Shown piece after piece: positions 8,497-15,529 of a DNA stretch of 64,000 bases. This DNA comes from Galbibacter marinus (GTDB lineage: Bacteria > Bacteroidota > Bacteroidia > Flavobacteriales > Flavobacteriaceae). Both the position numbers and the translations under genes were made by a program. The number at the start of each line of letters is the position of its first letter. Within the stretch, counting starts at the first letter, position 1. The DNA is taken from the NCBI RefSeq assembly GCF_000300875.1, contig NZ_AMSG01000003.1, forward strand, positions 62,001-126,000, in the 5' to 3' direction. The notes below the pieces were generated by a model. It saw only the letters and a program-made list of their open reading frames with translations. It ran no database searches and had not been told where the DNA came from.

Positions 8497-9663
8497 TTAT
8501 AATTTTCTTCTTTTTCGCTCTTGAGATAAAAGACTTAGCTCTCTTGTTGTTTGACCCGCTACCGAAGTGTTTTCTTCTGCTCTTCTAATAAGGTAAGGCA
8601 TTACGTCTCGAACTGGTCCAAATGGAAGATACTTTGCTACATTATAGTTGCGGTTTGCAAGATTGTAGCTTATATGATCACTCATTCCGTAGAGTTGGCC
8701 GAACCATATTCTTGAGTCGTTGACTGCAAGATTCTTTTCCTTCATGATGTTTAGCGCTAACATGGTGCTTTCCTCATTGTGAGAACCAAGGAACAATTCC
8801 AATTCTCCGATGTGATCTAGCATATAACCAACGGCAGTATTGTAATTGTCATCGGTTGCTTTTTTTGACTCGCATATAGGTGTTGGATATCCATTCTCTT
8901 CTGCCCTATCATTTTCTTTTTCCATGTAGGCTCCACGTACAAGTTTCATTCCCACAACGAATCCATCTTCTTTTGCTCTTTGATGAAGGCCCTTGAGGTA
9001 ATCCATGCGGTTCCATCGGTACAATTGTAGAGTATTGAAGACAATAGCCTTATTACGATTGTATTTTTTCATCATCTGCTCAACAATTTCATCGGCAGCA
9101 TCTTGCATCCAACTCTCTTCCGCATCGATCAATAGCGCAACATCGAGTTCGTAGGCTTTGTTACAAATAGTTTCATAGCGCAAACATACTCGATCCCACT
9201 CCTGTTGCTCCTCTTTGTCAAGAGTTTTACCCTCTCCTATTTTGACATATAAGTCAAAACGACCAACGGCTGTAGGTTTAAAAACGGCAAATGGTATGGC
9301 CTGTTTCTCCTTAACTAGATCAAGGATTTTAAGAGTACGAGCAACCACAGCATCGAATTCTTCATCATTCTCATTCCCTTCTACAGAATAATCGAGCACT
9401 GAAGAAACTCCAGCGGTGTGTATGGCATCAACAGTCTTCATACAGTCGAGTTCACTAACACCACCACAGAAATGATCAAATACAGTCGCCCTTATCAATC
9501 CTTCCACAGGAAGATGTGCTTTGATAGCAAAATTGGTCACTGCAGTACCTATTCTTACTAGTGGTTGATGAGCAATCATTTTAAACAAAAAATATGCTCT
9601 TTCAAGTTCAGAATCGCTTTTTAATTTGAAAGCTATTTCCGTATTATCAAAAAAGTTTTCCAT
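8497..9663 (-). CDS. Proline dehydrogenase
   Basis: A 388-aa FAD-dependent proline dehydrogenase (PRODH) that oxidises proline to pyrroline-5-carboxylate. The TIM-barrel motifs include AVFKPTAVGRF, LLIDAEESWMQ, VGMKLVRGAYMEKE and, near the C-terminus, YLPFGPVRDVMPYLIRRAEEN with the substrate-carboxylate arginines. This is a stand-alone eukaryote-like PRODH, not the bifunctional PutA. The P5C dehydrogenase is not in the window. It is divergent from aroB with about 100 bp between starts. Confidence 0.93.
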   Translation of the reverse strand: MENFFDNTEIAFKLKSDSELERAYFLFKMIAHQPLVRIGTAVTNFAIKAHLPVEGLIRATVFDHFCGGVSELDCMKTVDAIHTAGVSSVLDYSVEGNENDEEFDAVVARTLKILDLVKEKQAIPFAVFKPTAVGRFDLYVKIGEGKTLDKEEQQEWDRVCLRYETICNKAYELDVALLIDAEESWMQDAADEIVEQMMKKYNRNKAIVFNTLQLYRWNRMDYLKGLHQRAKEDGFVVGMKLVRGAYMEKENDRAEENGYPTPICESKKATDDNYNTAVGYMLDHIGELELFLGSHNEESTMLALNIMKEKNLAVNDSRIWFGQLYGMSDHISYNLANRNYNVAKYLPFGPVRDVMPYLIRRAEENTSVAGQTTRELSLLSQERKRRKL

Positions 9664-9731
9664 TTAACAAACCCATTAAATTTTTGCAAATATAGGACGA
9701 GAAAATAAAGATATATCTATAAAAATCTTGT

Positions 9732-9739
9732 TATTTTTG
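9732..9739 (+). promoter_or_regulatory. -7 element of aroB
   Basis: TATTTTTG is an exact TAnnTTTG match. Its last base is the G of an in-frame GTG at 9739, which would extend AroB by 10 residues. Because that codon lies inside the promoter, translation must begin at the ATG at 9769. Confidence 0.65.
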
Positions 9740-9768
9740 TGCGTGTTATAAAATATAAACCAATTCTT

Positions 9769-10839
9769 ATGTCAGCAACCATTTTCAGTAATGATTCCCG
9801 TGTAATTTTTAATGATCAGGCCTATTTAGAACTCAATAATTTGTTAGCAGATCACCGTTATTCTAAGTTATTTCTTTTAGTAGATCAAAATACACACCAA
9901 CATTGCTTGAGCTCCTTCCTGGGAAAGCTAGACAAAGAGCATGAATTTGAGATTATAGAGATTCCAGCAGGTGAAGCTCATAAGCAGATTGAGACTTGTT
10001 CACAAGTATGGGCGGCAATATCAGAACTTGGAGGCGATCGAAAATCTCTTTTGATTAATCTGGGTGGAGGTGTTGTGACTGACTTAGGTGGATTCGTTGC
10101 TGCAACCTATATGCGTGGAATTGAATTTATAAATATCCCGACAAGCCTATTAGCCATGGTTGATGCTTCGGTAGGTGGGAAAACTGGTGTGGATTTAGGT
10201 CCTTTAAAAAATCAGGTCGGTGTTTTTACAGAACCTTTAATGGTACTAGTGGATGTAGAATACCTTAAAACATTGCCTCCAAATGAATTACGAAGTGGTT
10301 TAGCTGAGATGCTTAAACACGGTTTAATTTGTGACAAAAACTACTGGGAACAACTCAGTGAGATGGATAAACTTGATCCTTCAGCACTTCAAGATTTAAT
10401 TTACCGATCCGTTGAGATTAAAAACCAAGTAATTAAACAGGACCCTAAAGAAAGTGGCTTAAGGAAGATTTTAAACTTTGGACACACTTTAGGTCATGCC
10501 ATTGAATCTTATTTCCTAGAACAGCCGGATAAAACAACCCTGCTTCATGGCGAGGCTATCGCTATTGGTATGATCATGGAATCATATTTGTCGGTTCACT
10601 TAACAGGATTATCCCAAGAAAAATTAGAGCAAATAAAAGACGTTTTCTCGAACTACTACCCTAGCCAAGAAATAAGTTCTGAAGAACTCGAAAGCATTAT
10701 TGAACTAATGCGATTTGACAAGAAAAACAACAACGGTAAGGTGAATTTTGCACTTTTAAAAGACATCGCAAAACCAATCTGGGACATTAATGCAGACAAC
10801 GAATTGATTCACAGGGCTTTAGAATACTATAAAAAATAA
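9769..10839 (+). CDS. aroB: 3-dehydroquinate synthase AroB
   Basis: AroB converts DAHP to 3-dehydroquinate, the second shikimate-pathway step, using NAD and a divalent metal. The protein is 356 aa from the ATG at 9769. Motifs are LINLGGGVVTDLGGFVA (NAD site), IPTSLLAMVDASVGGKTG, LKHGLICD and ILNFGHTLGHAIE, with metal-binding Glu and His residues. A longer reading from GTG 9739 is rejected because that codon lies inside a -7 promoter box. aroQ, the next pathway enzyme, is also in the window but about 29 kb away. Confidence 0.95.
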   Translation: MSATIFSNDSRVIFNDQAYLELNNLLADHRYSKLFLLVDQNTHQHCLSSFLGKLDKEHEFEIIEIPAGEAHKQIETCSQVWAAISELGGDRKSLLINLGGGVVTDLGGFVAATYMRGIEFINIPTSLLAMVDASVGGKTGVDLGPLKNQVGVFTEPLMVLVDVEYLKTLPPNELRSGLAEMLKHGLICDKNYWEQLSEMDKLDPSALQDLIYRSVEIKNQVIKQDPKESGLRKILNFGHTLGHAIESYFLEQPDKTTLLHGEAIAIGMIMESYLSVHLTGLSQEKLEQIKDVFSNYYPSQEISSEELESIIELMRFDKKNNNGKVNFALLKDIAKPIWDINADNELIHRALEYYKK

Positions 10840-11192
10840 TATTTTTAGTTGTGATTTTAAAAAAAATAATGATTTTTGTCTAGGTATAAATTTCATTGTA
10901 CTTTTAAATGTATTTTTCAATCTGGCAGTTGATAAAGTAAACTGTCATATCGTATTAATGAATGTTTTTTTAAATTCCGCGTATATAGCGTCCAGGAAGT
11001 CTTCGCTATATGTATCTCAAGGTTTGAGGTCTCGGTTCTTAAATGTTACTTCCACTGATCTAATCAATAAGACCATGGCTATTTGGGTCATGTACTCCCC
11101 TGCCTATTTGCGTATTTAATAAACGGTAATAATTAACTAAAAAATCGAATTCTAAAAAATTTTCATTTTTAATTAATATTACACATCGCGTT
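10840..11192 (+). promoter_or_regulatory. speA promoter and long structured leader (353-bp gap)
   Basis: TTTG (10875-10878), 20 bp, then TACTTTTA (10899-10906) resembles the Bacteroidota promoter with one mismatch. It predicts a leader of about 280 nt before the speA ATG. The leader folds into three hairpins: 10924-10946 (7 bp, one G-U), 10982-11012 (ATATAGCG/CGCTATAT) and 11016-11028. A 53-codon ORF (10958-11119) spans the middle. It matches no riboswitch class I can name. A polyamine- or arginine-responsive leader, or an embedded small RNA, is possible but inferred. Confidence 0.5.
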
Positions 11193-12596
11193 ATGAAAAC
11201 CAAATATATCGATCTGATCGATCAATCATTTTATTTTCCTCAAGAGGAATTTACTTTAGCAGAGGATAAATTACAATTCCACGGCATCGACTTAATGGAT
11301 TTGGTGAAAACCTACGGTGCACCTTTGAAATTTACTTACTTGCCGCAGATATCTAATAATATTAATCGAGCTAAATATTGGTTTCAAGAGTCCATTAAAA
11401 GGCATAACTACAAAGGGGATTACCATTACTGCTACTGCACTAAGAGCTCACACTTTAGCCATGTTCTAAACGAGGCCTTGAAAAACGATATTCACATTGA
11501 GACCTCTTCGGCCTTTGATATTGATATTGTTAAAAACCTGATAAAATCAGGAAAGCTTAGCAAGGATAATTATGTCCTTTGCAACGGTTTTAAAAGGGAT
11601 AAATACATCGAGAACATCGCTGAACTTATTAATGGTTCCCATAAGAAATGCATTCCCATTATTGATAATTATGAGGAGTTAAACCTATTGACCGAAGCGA
11701 TCGATGGTCCATTTAATGTCGGAATACGAATTGCCTCAGAAGAAGAACCTAAATTTGAATTTTACACCAGTAGATTAGGTATTGGTTATAAAAATATCGT
11801 TCCTTTTTACAATAGAGAAATTAAGGGTCAGGAAAACGTTAATTTGAAAATGCTTCACTTTTTCATCAATACCGGAATCCGCGATACCTCATACTATTGG
11901 AACGAGCTCTTAAAATGTTTAAAAGTTTACATCCAATTAAAGAAGGTTTGTCCTACGCTGGATTCACTTAATATTGGCGGTGGGTTCCCTATTAAGAATT
12001 CTCTTGCCTTTGAATATGATTACCAATATATGGTCGATGAGATTATCCACCAAATTCAAAGAGCCTGTGAGGAGGCTGGAGTTGATGTCCCAAATATCTT
12101 TACAGAATTTGGAAGTTTTACTGTTGGAGAAAGTGGTGGCGCCATTTATCAGGTGTTATATCAAAAGCAACAAAACGATAGAGAGAAATGGAATATGATA
12201 GATTCCTCATTTATTACCACTCTTCCTGATAGTTGGGCGATTAGTAAAAAATTTATCATGTTGCCTATTAATCGTTGGTATGAAGACTATGAAAGAGTAT
12301 TACTTGGAGGACTAACATGTGATAGTGATGATTATTACAATTCAGAACAAAACCTAAACGCTATCTATCTGCCTAAATATATTAAGGATAATCCATTATA
12401 CATAGGTTTTTTCAACACTGGGGCCTATCAAGAAAGTGTTGGAGGCTTTGGCGGGCTACAACACTGTCTAATCCCTTCGCCAAAACACATATTAATTGAC
12501 AGAGATGACCATGGAAATGTGGTGACAAAACTTTTTTCCGAACAACAAACAGCAAATGACTTTTTAAAAATACTAGGTTACGATGAACAAAACTAA
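11193..12596 (+). CDS. speA: Biosynthetic arginine decarboxylase (PLP fold III)
   Basis: A 467-aa decarboxylase that makes agmatine from arginine. It is the compact Bacteroidota form of the fold-III PLP family, shorter than E. coli SpeA (about 630 aa). The PLP lysine is probably K84 in YCTKSSHFSH. The phosphate-binding loop is LNIGGGFPIKN (about 245-255), and GGLTCDSDD holds the catalytic cysteine supplied across the dimer. The ORF overlaps speB by 14 bp, so the two are translationally coupled. The order speA-speB-DHS-like indicates a dedicated polyamine operon. It is preceded by an unusually long structured leader. Confidence 0.93.
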   Translation: MKTKYIDLIDQSFYFPQEEFTLAEDKLQFHGIDLMDLVKTYGAPLKFTYLPQISNNINRAKYWFQESIKRHNYKGDYHYCYCTKSSHFSHVLNEALKNDIHIETSSAFDIDIVKNLIKSGKLSKDNYVLCNGFKRDKYIENIAELINGSHKKCIPIIDNYEELNLLTEAIDGPFNVGIRIASEEEPKFEFYTSRLGIGYKNIVPFYNREIKGQENVNLKMLHFFINTGIRDTSYYWNELLKCLKVYIQLKKVCPTLDSLNIGGGFPIKNSLAFEYDYQYMVDEIIHQIQRACEEAGVDVPNIFTEFGSFTVGESGGAIYQVLYQKQQNDREKWNMIDSSFITTLPDSWAISKKFIMLPINRWYEDYERVLLGGLTCDSDDYYNSEQNLNAIYLPKYIKDNPLYIGFFNTGAYQESVGGFGGLQHCLIPSPKHILIDRDDHGNVVTKLFSEQQTANDFLKILGYDEQN

Positions 12597-13461
12597 TTAT
12601 GCTGGTATACCAGATAAATACGCCCGGTTAGAAGATGCTAAAGTCGTCCTTATCCCGGTACCATACGATGGAACAAGCACCTGGCAAAAAGGTGCAGATA
12701 AAGGACCTGAGGCATTTTTGCAGGCTTCAGAAAACATGGAACTTTTCGATATTGAAACACGAAGTGAACCCTATAAAAAAGGCGTTTACCTTGCTCCTGC
12801 CGTTTTAGAGAATAACAGCCCAGAGAAAATGGTTGAGGCGGTGTATAAAACCACTAAGAACTATATTAACCAAGATAAGTTCGTTACTCTTTTTGGTGGT
12901 GAACATTCTATTTCAATCGGTTCTATTAAAGCTTTTACAGAGCTCTTTGAGGACTTAACGGTGCTTCAACTTGATGCACATGCAGATCTTAGAGAAGAGT
13001 ACAACGGAAGTAAGTGCAACCACGCATGTGCGGTTTACCAAGCAAGTTTAACGACCAAATTGATTCAGGTAGGGATTCGCAGTATGGATATCTCAGAATT
13101 GGACAATATGGTTGAAGAGCAAACCTATTTTGCTGAACAAATTATTCAGGATGAGGATTGGATGTCGGACTCCATTGATCAAATGACTGAAAATGTCTTT
13201 ATCACTATTGATCTTGATGCCTTCGACCCATCTATTCTACCATCCACTGGCACCCCAGAACCAGGTGGACTGTTGTGGTTTGAGACTTTGGAATACCTTA
13301 AAAAGGTATTTAAAAAGAAAAACGTTGTAGGATTTGACATTGTTGAACTATGTCCAAATCCAACTGAGAAGTCATCTGACTTTTTAGCTGCAAAGTTGTA
13401 TTATAAAATGTTAGCATATAAATTTAAATATTCGAATTCCAAAAACATAAGCCATGAGTAG
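12583..13461 (+). CDS. speB: Agmatinase SpeB
   Basis: A 292-aa ureohydrolase that converts agmatine to putrescine and urea. The binuclear manganese site is visible: H108 in GGEHS, D131/H133/D135 in DAHAD and D210/D212 in DLDAFDP. A C-terminal glutamate in GFDIVELCPNP completes the family set. It overlaps speA (14 bp) and the downstream deoxyhypusine-synthase-like gene (8 bp), which implies tight co-translation. Agmatinase, rather than formimidoylglutamase or arginase, is preferred because of the direct coupling to arginine decarboxylase. Confidence 0.95.
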   Translation: MNKTNYAGIPDKYARLEDAKVVLIPVPYDGTSTWQKGADKGPEAFLQASENMELFDIETRSEPYKKGVYLAPAVLENNSPEKMVEAVYKTTKNYINQDKFVTLFGGEHSISIGSIKAFTELFEDLTVLQLDAHADLREEYNGSKCNHACAVYQASLTTKLIQVGIRSMDISELDNMVEEQTYFAEQIIQDEDWMSDSIDQMTENVFITIDLDAFDPSILPSTGTPEPGGLLWFETLEYLKKVFKKKNVVGFDIVELCPNPTEKSSDFLAAKLYYKMLAYKFKYSNSKNISHE

Positions 13462-14431
13462 GACAAAGGGTGAAATCAGTAATTTTATAGAGAAATATTA
13501 TTTACATTTTAATGCGGCTTCCTTAGTTGATGCTGCCAAGGCATATGAAGAGCAACTTGATAATGGTGCCAAAATGATGGTAACTTTAGCTGGTGCGATG
13601 AGTACTGCTGAACTCGGTAAAATATTTGCAGAAATGATCCGTCGCGATAAAGTGCAAATTATTTCATGTACAGGTGCAAACCTTGAGGAAGATATAATGA
13701 ATCTTGTGGCCCATTCTCATTATAAAAGAGTTCCGAATTACAGGGATCTTACCCCACAAGAAGAATGGGATTTAATGGAAGGTGGGCTTAATCGTGTAAC
13801 CGATACATGTATCCCAGAGGAAGAGGCCTTTAGAAGACTTCAAAAGCACATTTATAAAATATGGAAGGATGCAGATGATAAAGGAGAGCGTTATTTGCCT
13901 CATGAGTATATGTACAAATTGCTACTCTCTGGAGTTTTAGAGCAGTATTATGAAATTGATATCAAAGACTCTTGGATGTATGCAGCGGCCGAGAAGAACC
14001 TTCCAATCATAGTTCCAGGATGGGAAGATAGTACGATGGGAAATATCTTTGCCTCGTATGTTGTTAAAGGAGAACTCAAGGCCCAAACTATGAAAAGCGG
14101 AATAGAATACATGACTTTTCTAACGGATTGGTATACTAAAAATTCCTCTCAAGGTGTTGGCTTTTTCCAAATTGGAGGAGGAATTGCAGGTGACTTTCCA
14201 ATATGTGTGGTACCGATGCTTTATCAAGATCTTGAAAGAACAGATACTCCATTTTGGAGTTATTTCTGTCAAATATCAGATTCTACCACTAGTTACGGTT
14301 CATATTCAGGTGCAGTACCAAATGAAAAAATAACTTGGGGAAAACTAGATATCAACACTCCGAAGTTCATTATAGAATCTGATGCAACCATTGTGGCGCC
14401 CTTAATTTTTGCATATCTGCTGGATATGTAA
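13454..14431 (+). CDS. Deoxyhypusine synthase-like protein lacking the catalytic lysine
   Basis: A 325-aa homologue of deoxyhypusine/homospermidine synthases, NAD-dependent aminobutyl transferases. Clear family blocks are ISCTGANLEED (about 70-80), VPGWEDSTMGN (about 188-197), QIGGGIAGDFPI (239-250) and SYSGAVPNEKITWGKL (283-298). In human DHS the GGGVVKHH block carries the essential K329; here the aligned position is G246, followed by D247 and F248. Bacteria have no eIF5A, so protein deoxyhypusination is unlikely. Coupling to speA-speB suggests a polyamine step such as homospermidine formation or an unrelated C-N transfer. UniProt-style naming is 'deoxyhypusine synthase-like'. Confidence 0.88.
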   Translation: MSRTKGEISNFIEKYYLHFNAASLVDAAKAYEEQLDNGAKMMVTLAGAMSTAELGKIFAEMIRRDKVQIISCTGANLEEDIMNLVAHSHYKRVPNYRDLTPQEEWDLMEGGLNRVTDTCIPEEEAFRRLQKHIYKIWKDADDKGERYLPHEYMYKLLLSGVLEQYYEIDIKDSWMYAAAEKNLPIIVPGWEDSTMGNIFASYVVKGELKAQTMKSGIEYMTFLTDWYTKNSSQGVGFFQIGGGIAGDFPICVVPMLYQDLERTDTPFWSYFCQISDSTTSYGSYSGAVPNEKITWGKLDINTPKFIIESDATIVAPLIFAYLLDM

Positions 14432-14473
14432 TTTTAGAAATAAAATAAAAAATATTATTAACTTTCGTTTACA

Positions 14474-14487
14474 TTTACAGCTGTAAA
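14474..14487. repeat. 14-bp perfect palindrome upstream of the acidic protein gene
   Basis: TTTACAGCTGTAAA is a perfect palindrome 19 bp before the ATG at 14507 and overlaps the likely promoter region. It is a possible operator; no regulator is known. Confidence 0.4.
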
Positions 14488-14506
14488 CTTAGATTCTTTA
14501 TCAACT

Positions 14507-14809
14507 ATGAGACGTGTAATTGTTGATTTTAAAAAACTGACAAATGAGATTCTCTCTATGTTAGTAGAAAAGTATCCCGATGGTTATGGGGATGATGACA
14601 TCATTAGATTCAAAAACGCTAATAACGAGTCTGTTGAAGCGGTAGAGGTGCGAACAGATGATACCATTTACCTAGTTAAAGTTAGTACGCGTTTAGCAAA
14701 TACTATGGAGAAGTTTGAAGACGAAGATGAGGAAGATTTCGTTTCTGAAGAAATGAGTGATAATCTAGATATTCCTGGGGACGATGAGGACCAGGATGAT
14801 GAGGAGTAA
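14507..14809 (+). CDS. Conserved acidic protein of unknown function
   Basis: A 100-aa cytosolic protein. Residues 1-70 form a small alpha/beta region (MRRVIVDFKKLTNEILSMLV, then IRFKNANNESVEAVEVRT), and the last 30 residues are almost entirely Asp/Glu. I know near-identical proteins only as hypothetical, sometimes mislabelled DNA primase, in flavobacteria. Nothing in it resembles primase. It follows the polyamine operon but has its own upstream palindrome and a strong hairpin after it, so it is probably a separate unit. The acidic tail could bind basic partners or metal. Confidence 0.8.
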   Translation: MRRVIVDFKKLTNEILSMLVEKYPDGYGDDDIIRFKNANNESVEAVEVRTDDTIYLVKVSTRLANTMEKFEDEDEEDFVSEEMSDNLDIPGDDEDQDDEE

Positions 14810-14820
14810 ACAGTAAAAAT

Positions 14821-14850
14821 CTTACGCCTGGAAATTAATTCAGGCGTAAG
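14821..14850. terminator. Convergent hairpin terminator
   Basis: CTTACGCCTG and CAGGCGTAAG form a perfect 10-bp stem with a 10-nt loop between the acidic-protein gene and the convergent DinB gene. No long T run follows on either side. Confidence 0.7.
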
Positions 14851-14871
14851 TATATACTTTGACTGTCGTTT

Positions 14872-15387
14872 TTAAAGATATCTGTTTTTTAAAATATCCA
14901 AATGGTGCTTCTGGTGCCCTAAAATGAAAAATCCTAATGCACCTACACTAGCATACTGACCTATTAAAATACCACGGTTTAATAATTCTTCATTTGAAAA
15001 ACTCTCAAAGAGTTTCACACTACTATTACGAACACTTTCATATTGCTCCAGAAGGCTAGACTTAGAATTGAGCGATCGTTTTGCATTTTGAGCAAAAAGT
15101 TCATGATCATATCCTAGTAATTCGGATTCTGGATTTCTGGCAAAGTGGAATGCCCGGTACTGAAAGACACGTTCAGTATCCGTTAAGTGTTGGACAACCT
15201 CGGCTATACTCCATTTTCCTTGCTGATAGGAATAATTATATCGTTGTTCTTCTATGGTTTGCATATAGATTAAGAAACTGTCTTTGGATTGGTTTAAACC
15301 CTCTATTAAATTAACTGATCCCAGTGGGACAATATATTTGTTAAAATAGTCAGGGTAATCCTTTTGTTGTAAATCTGTAGAATACAT
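14872..15387 (-). CDS. DinB/YfiT-family metal-binding protein
   Basis: A 171-aa four-helix-bundle protein of the DinB superfamily. The expected histidine triad is visible as VVQHLTDTE near residue 66 and GHQKHHLDIL near the C-terminus, which would hold one divalent metal. GKWSIAEVVQHL is the typical DinB_2 motif. Members include thiol transferases that use bacillithiol or mycothiol; a bacillithiol-linked YtxJ protein is also encoded in this window, so a bacillithiol S-transferase role is possible but only inferred. Confidence 0.85.
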   Translation of the reverse strand: MYSTDLQQKDYPDYFNKYIVPLGSVNLIEGLNQSKDSFLIYMQTIEEQRYNYSYQQGKWSIAEVVQHLTDTERVFQYRAFHFARNPESELLGYDHELFAQNAKRSLNSKSSLLEQYESVRNSSVKLFESFSNEELLNRGILIGQYASVGALGFFILGHQKHHLDILKNRYL

Positions 15388-15529
15388 CGGCTGGTTTTAT
15401 GTATTTGCAAATTAAGTATTTTGTTGTGGAAGTCTAATATTTTTTAGCTAATATTGTAAACACCACAACCCAAAACTATAAGTGTTGGAATATAGGTTCA
15501 GCCTAGACCAATTAAATCAATGATTACGC

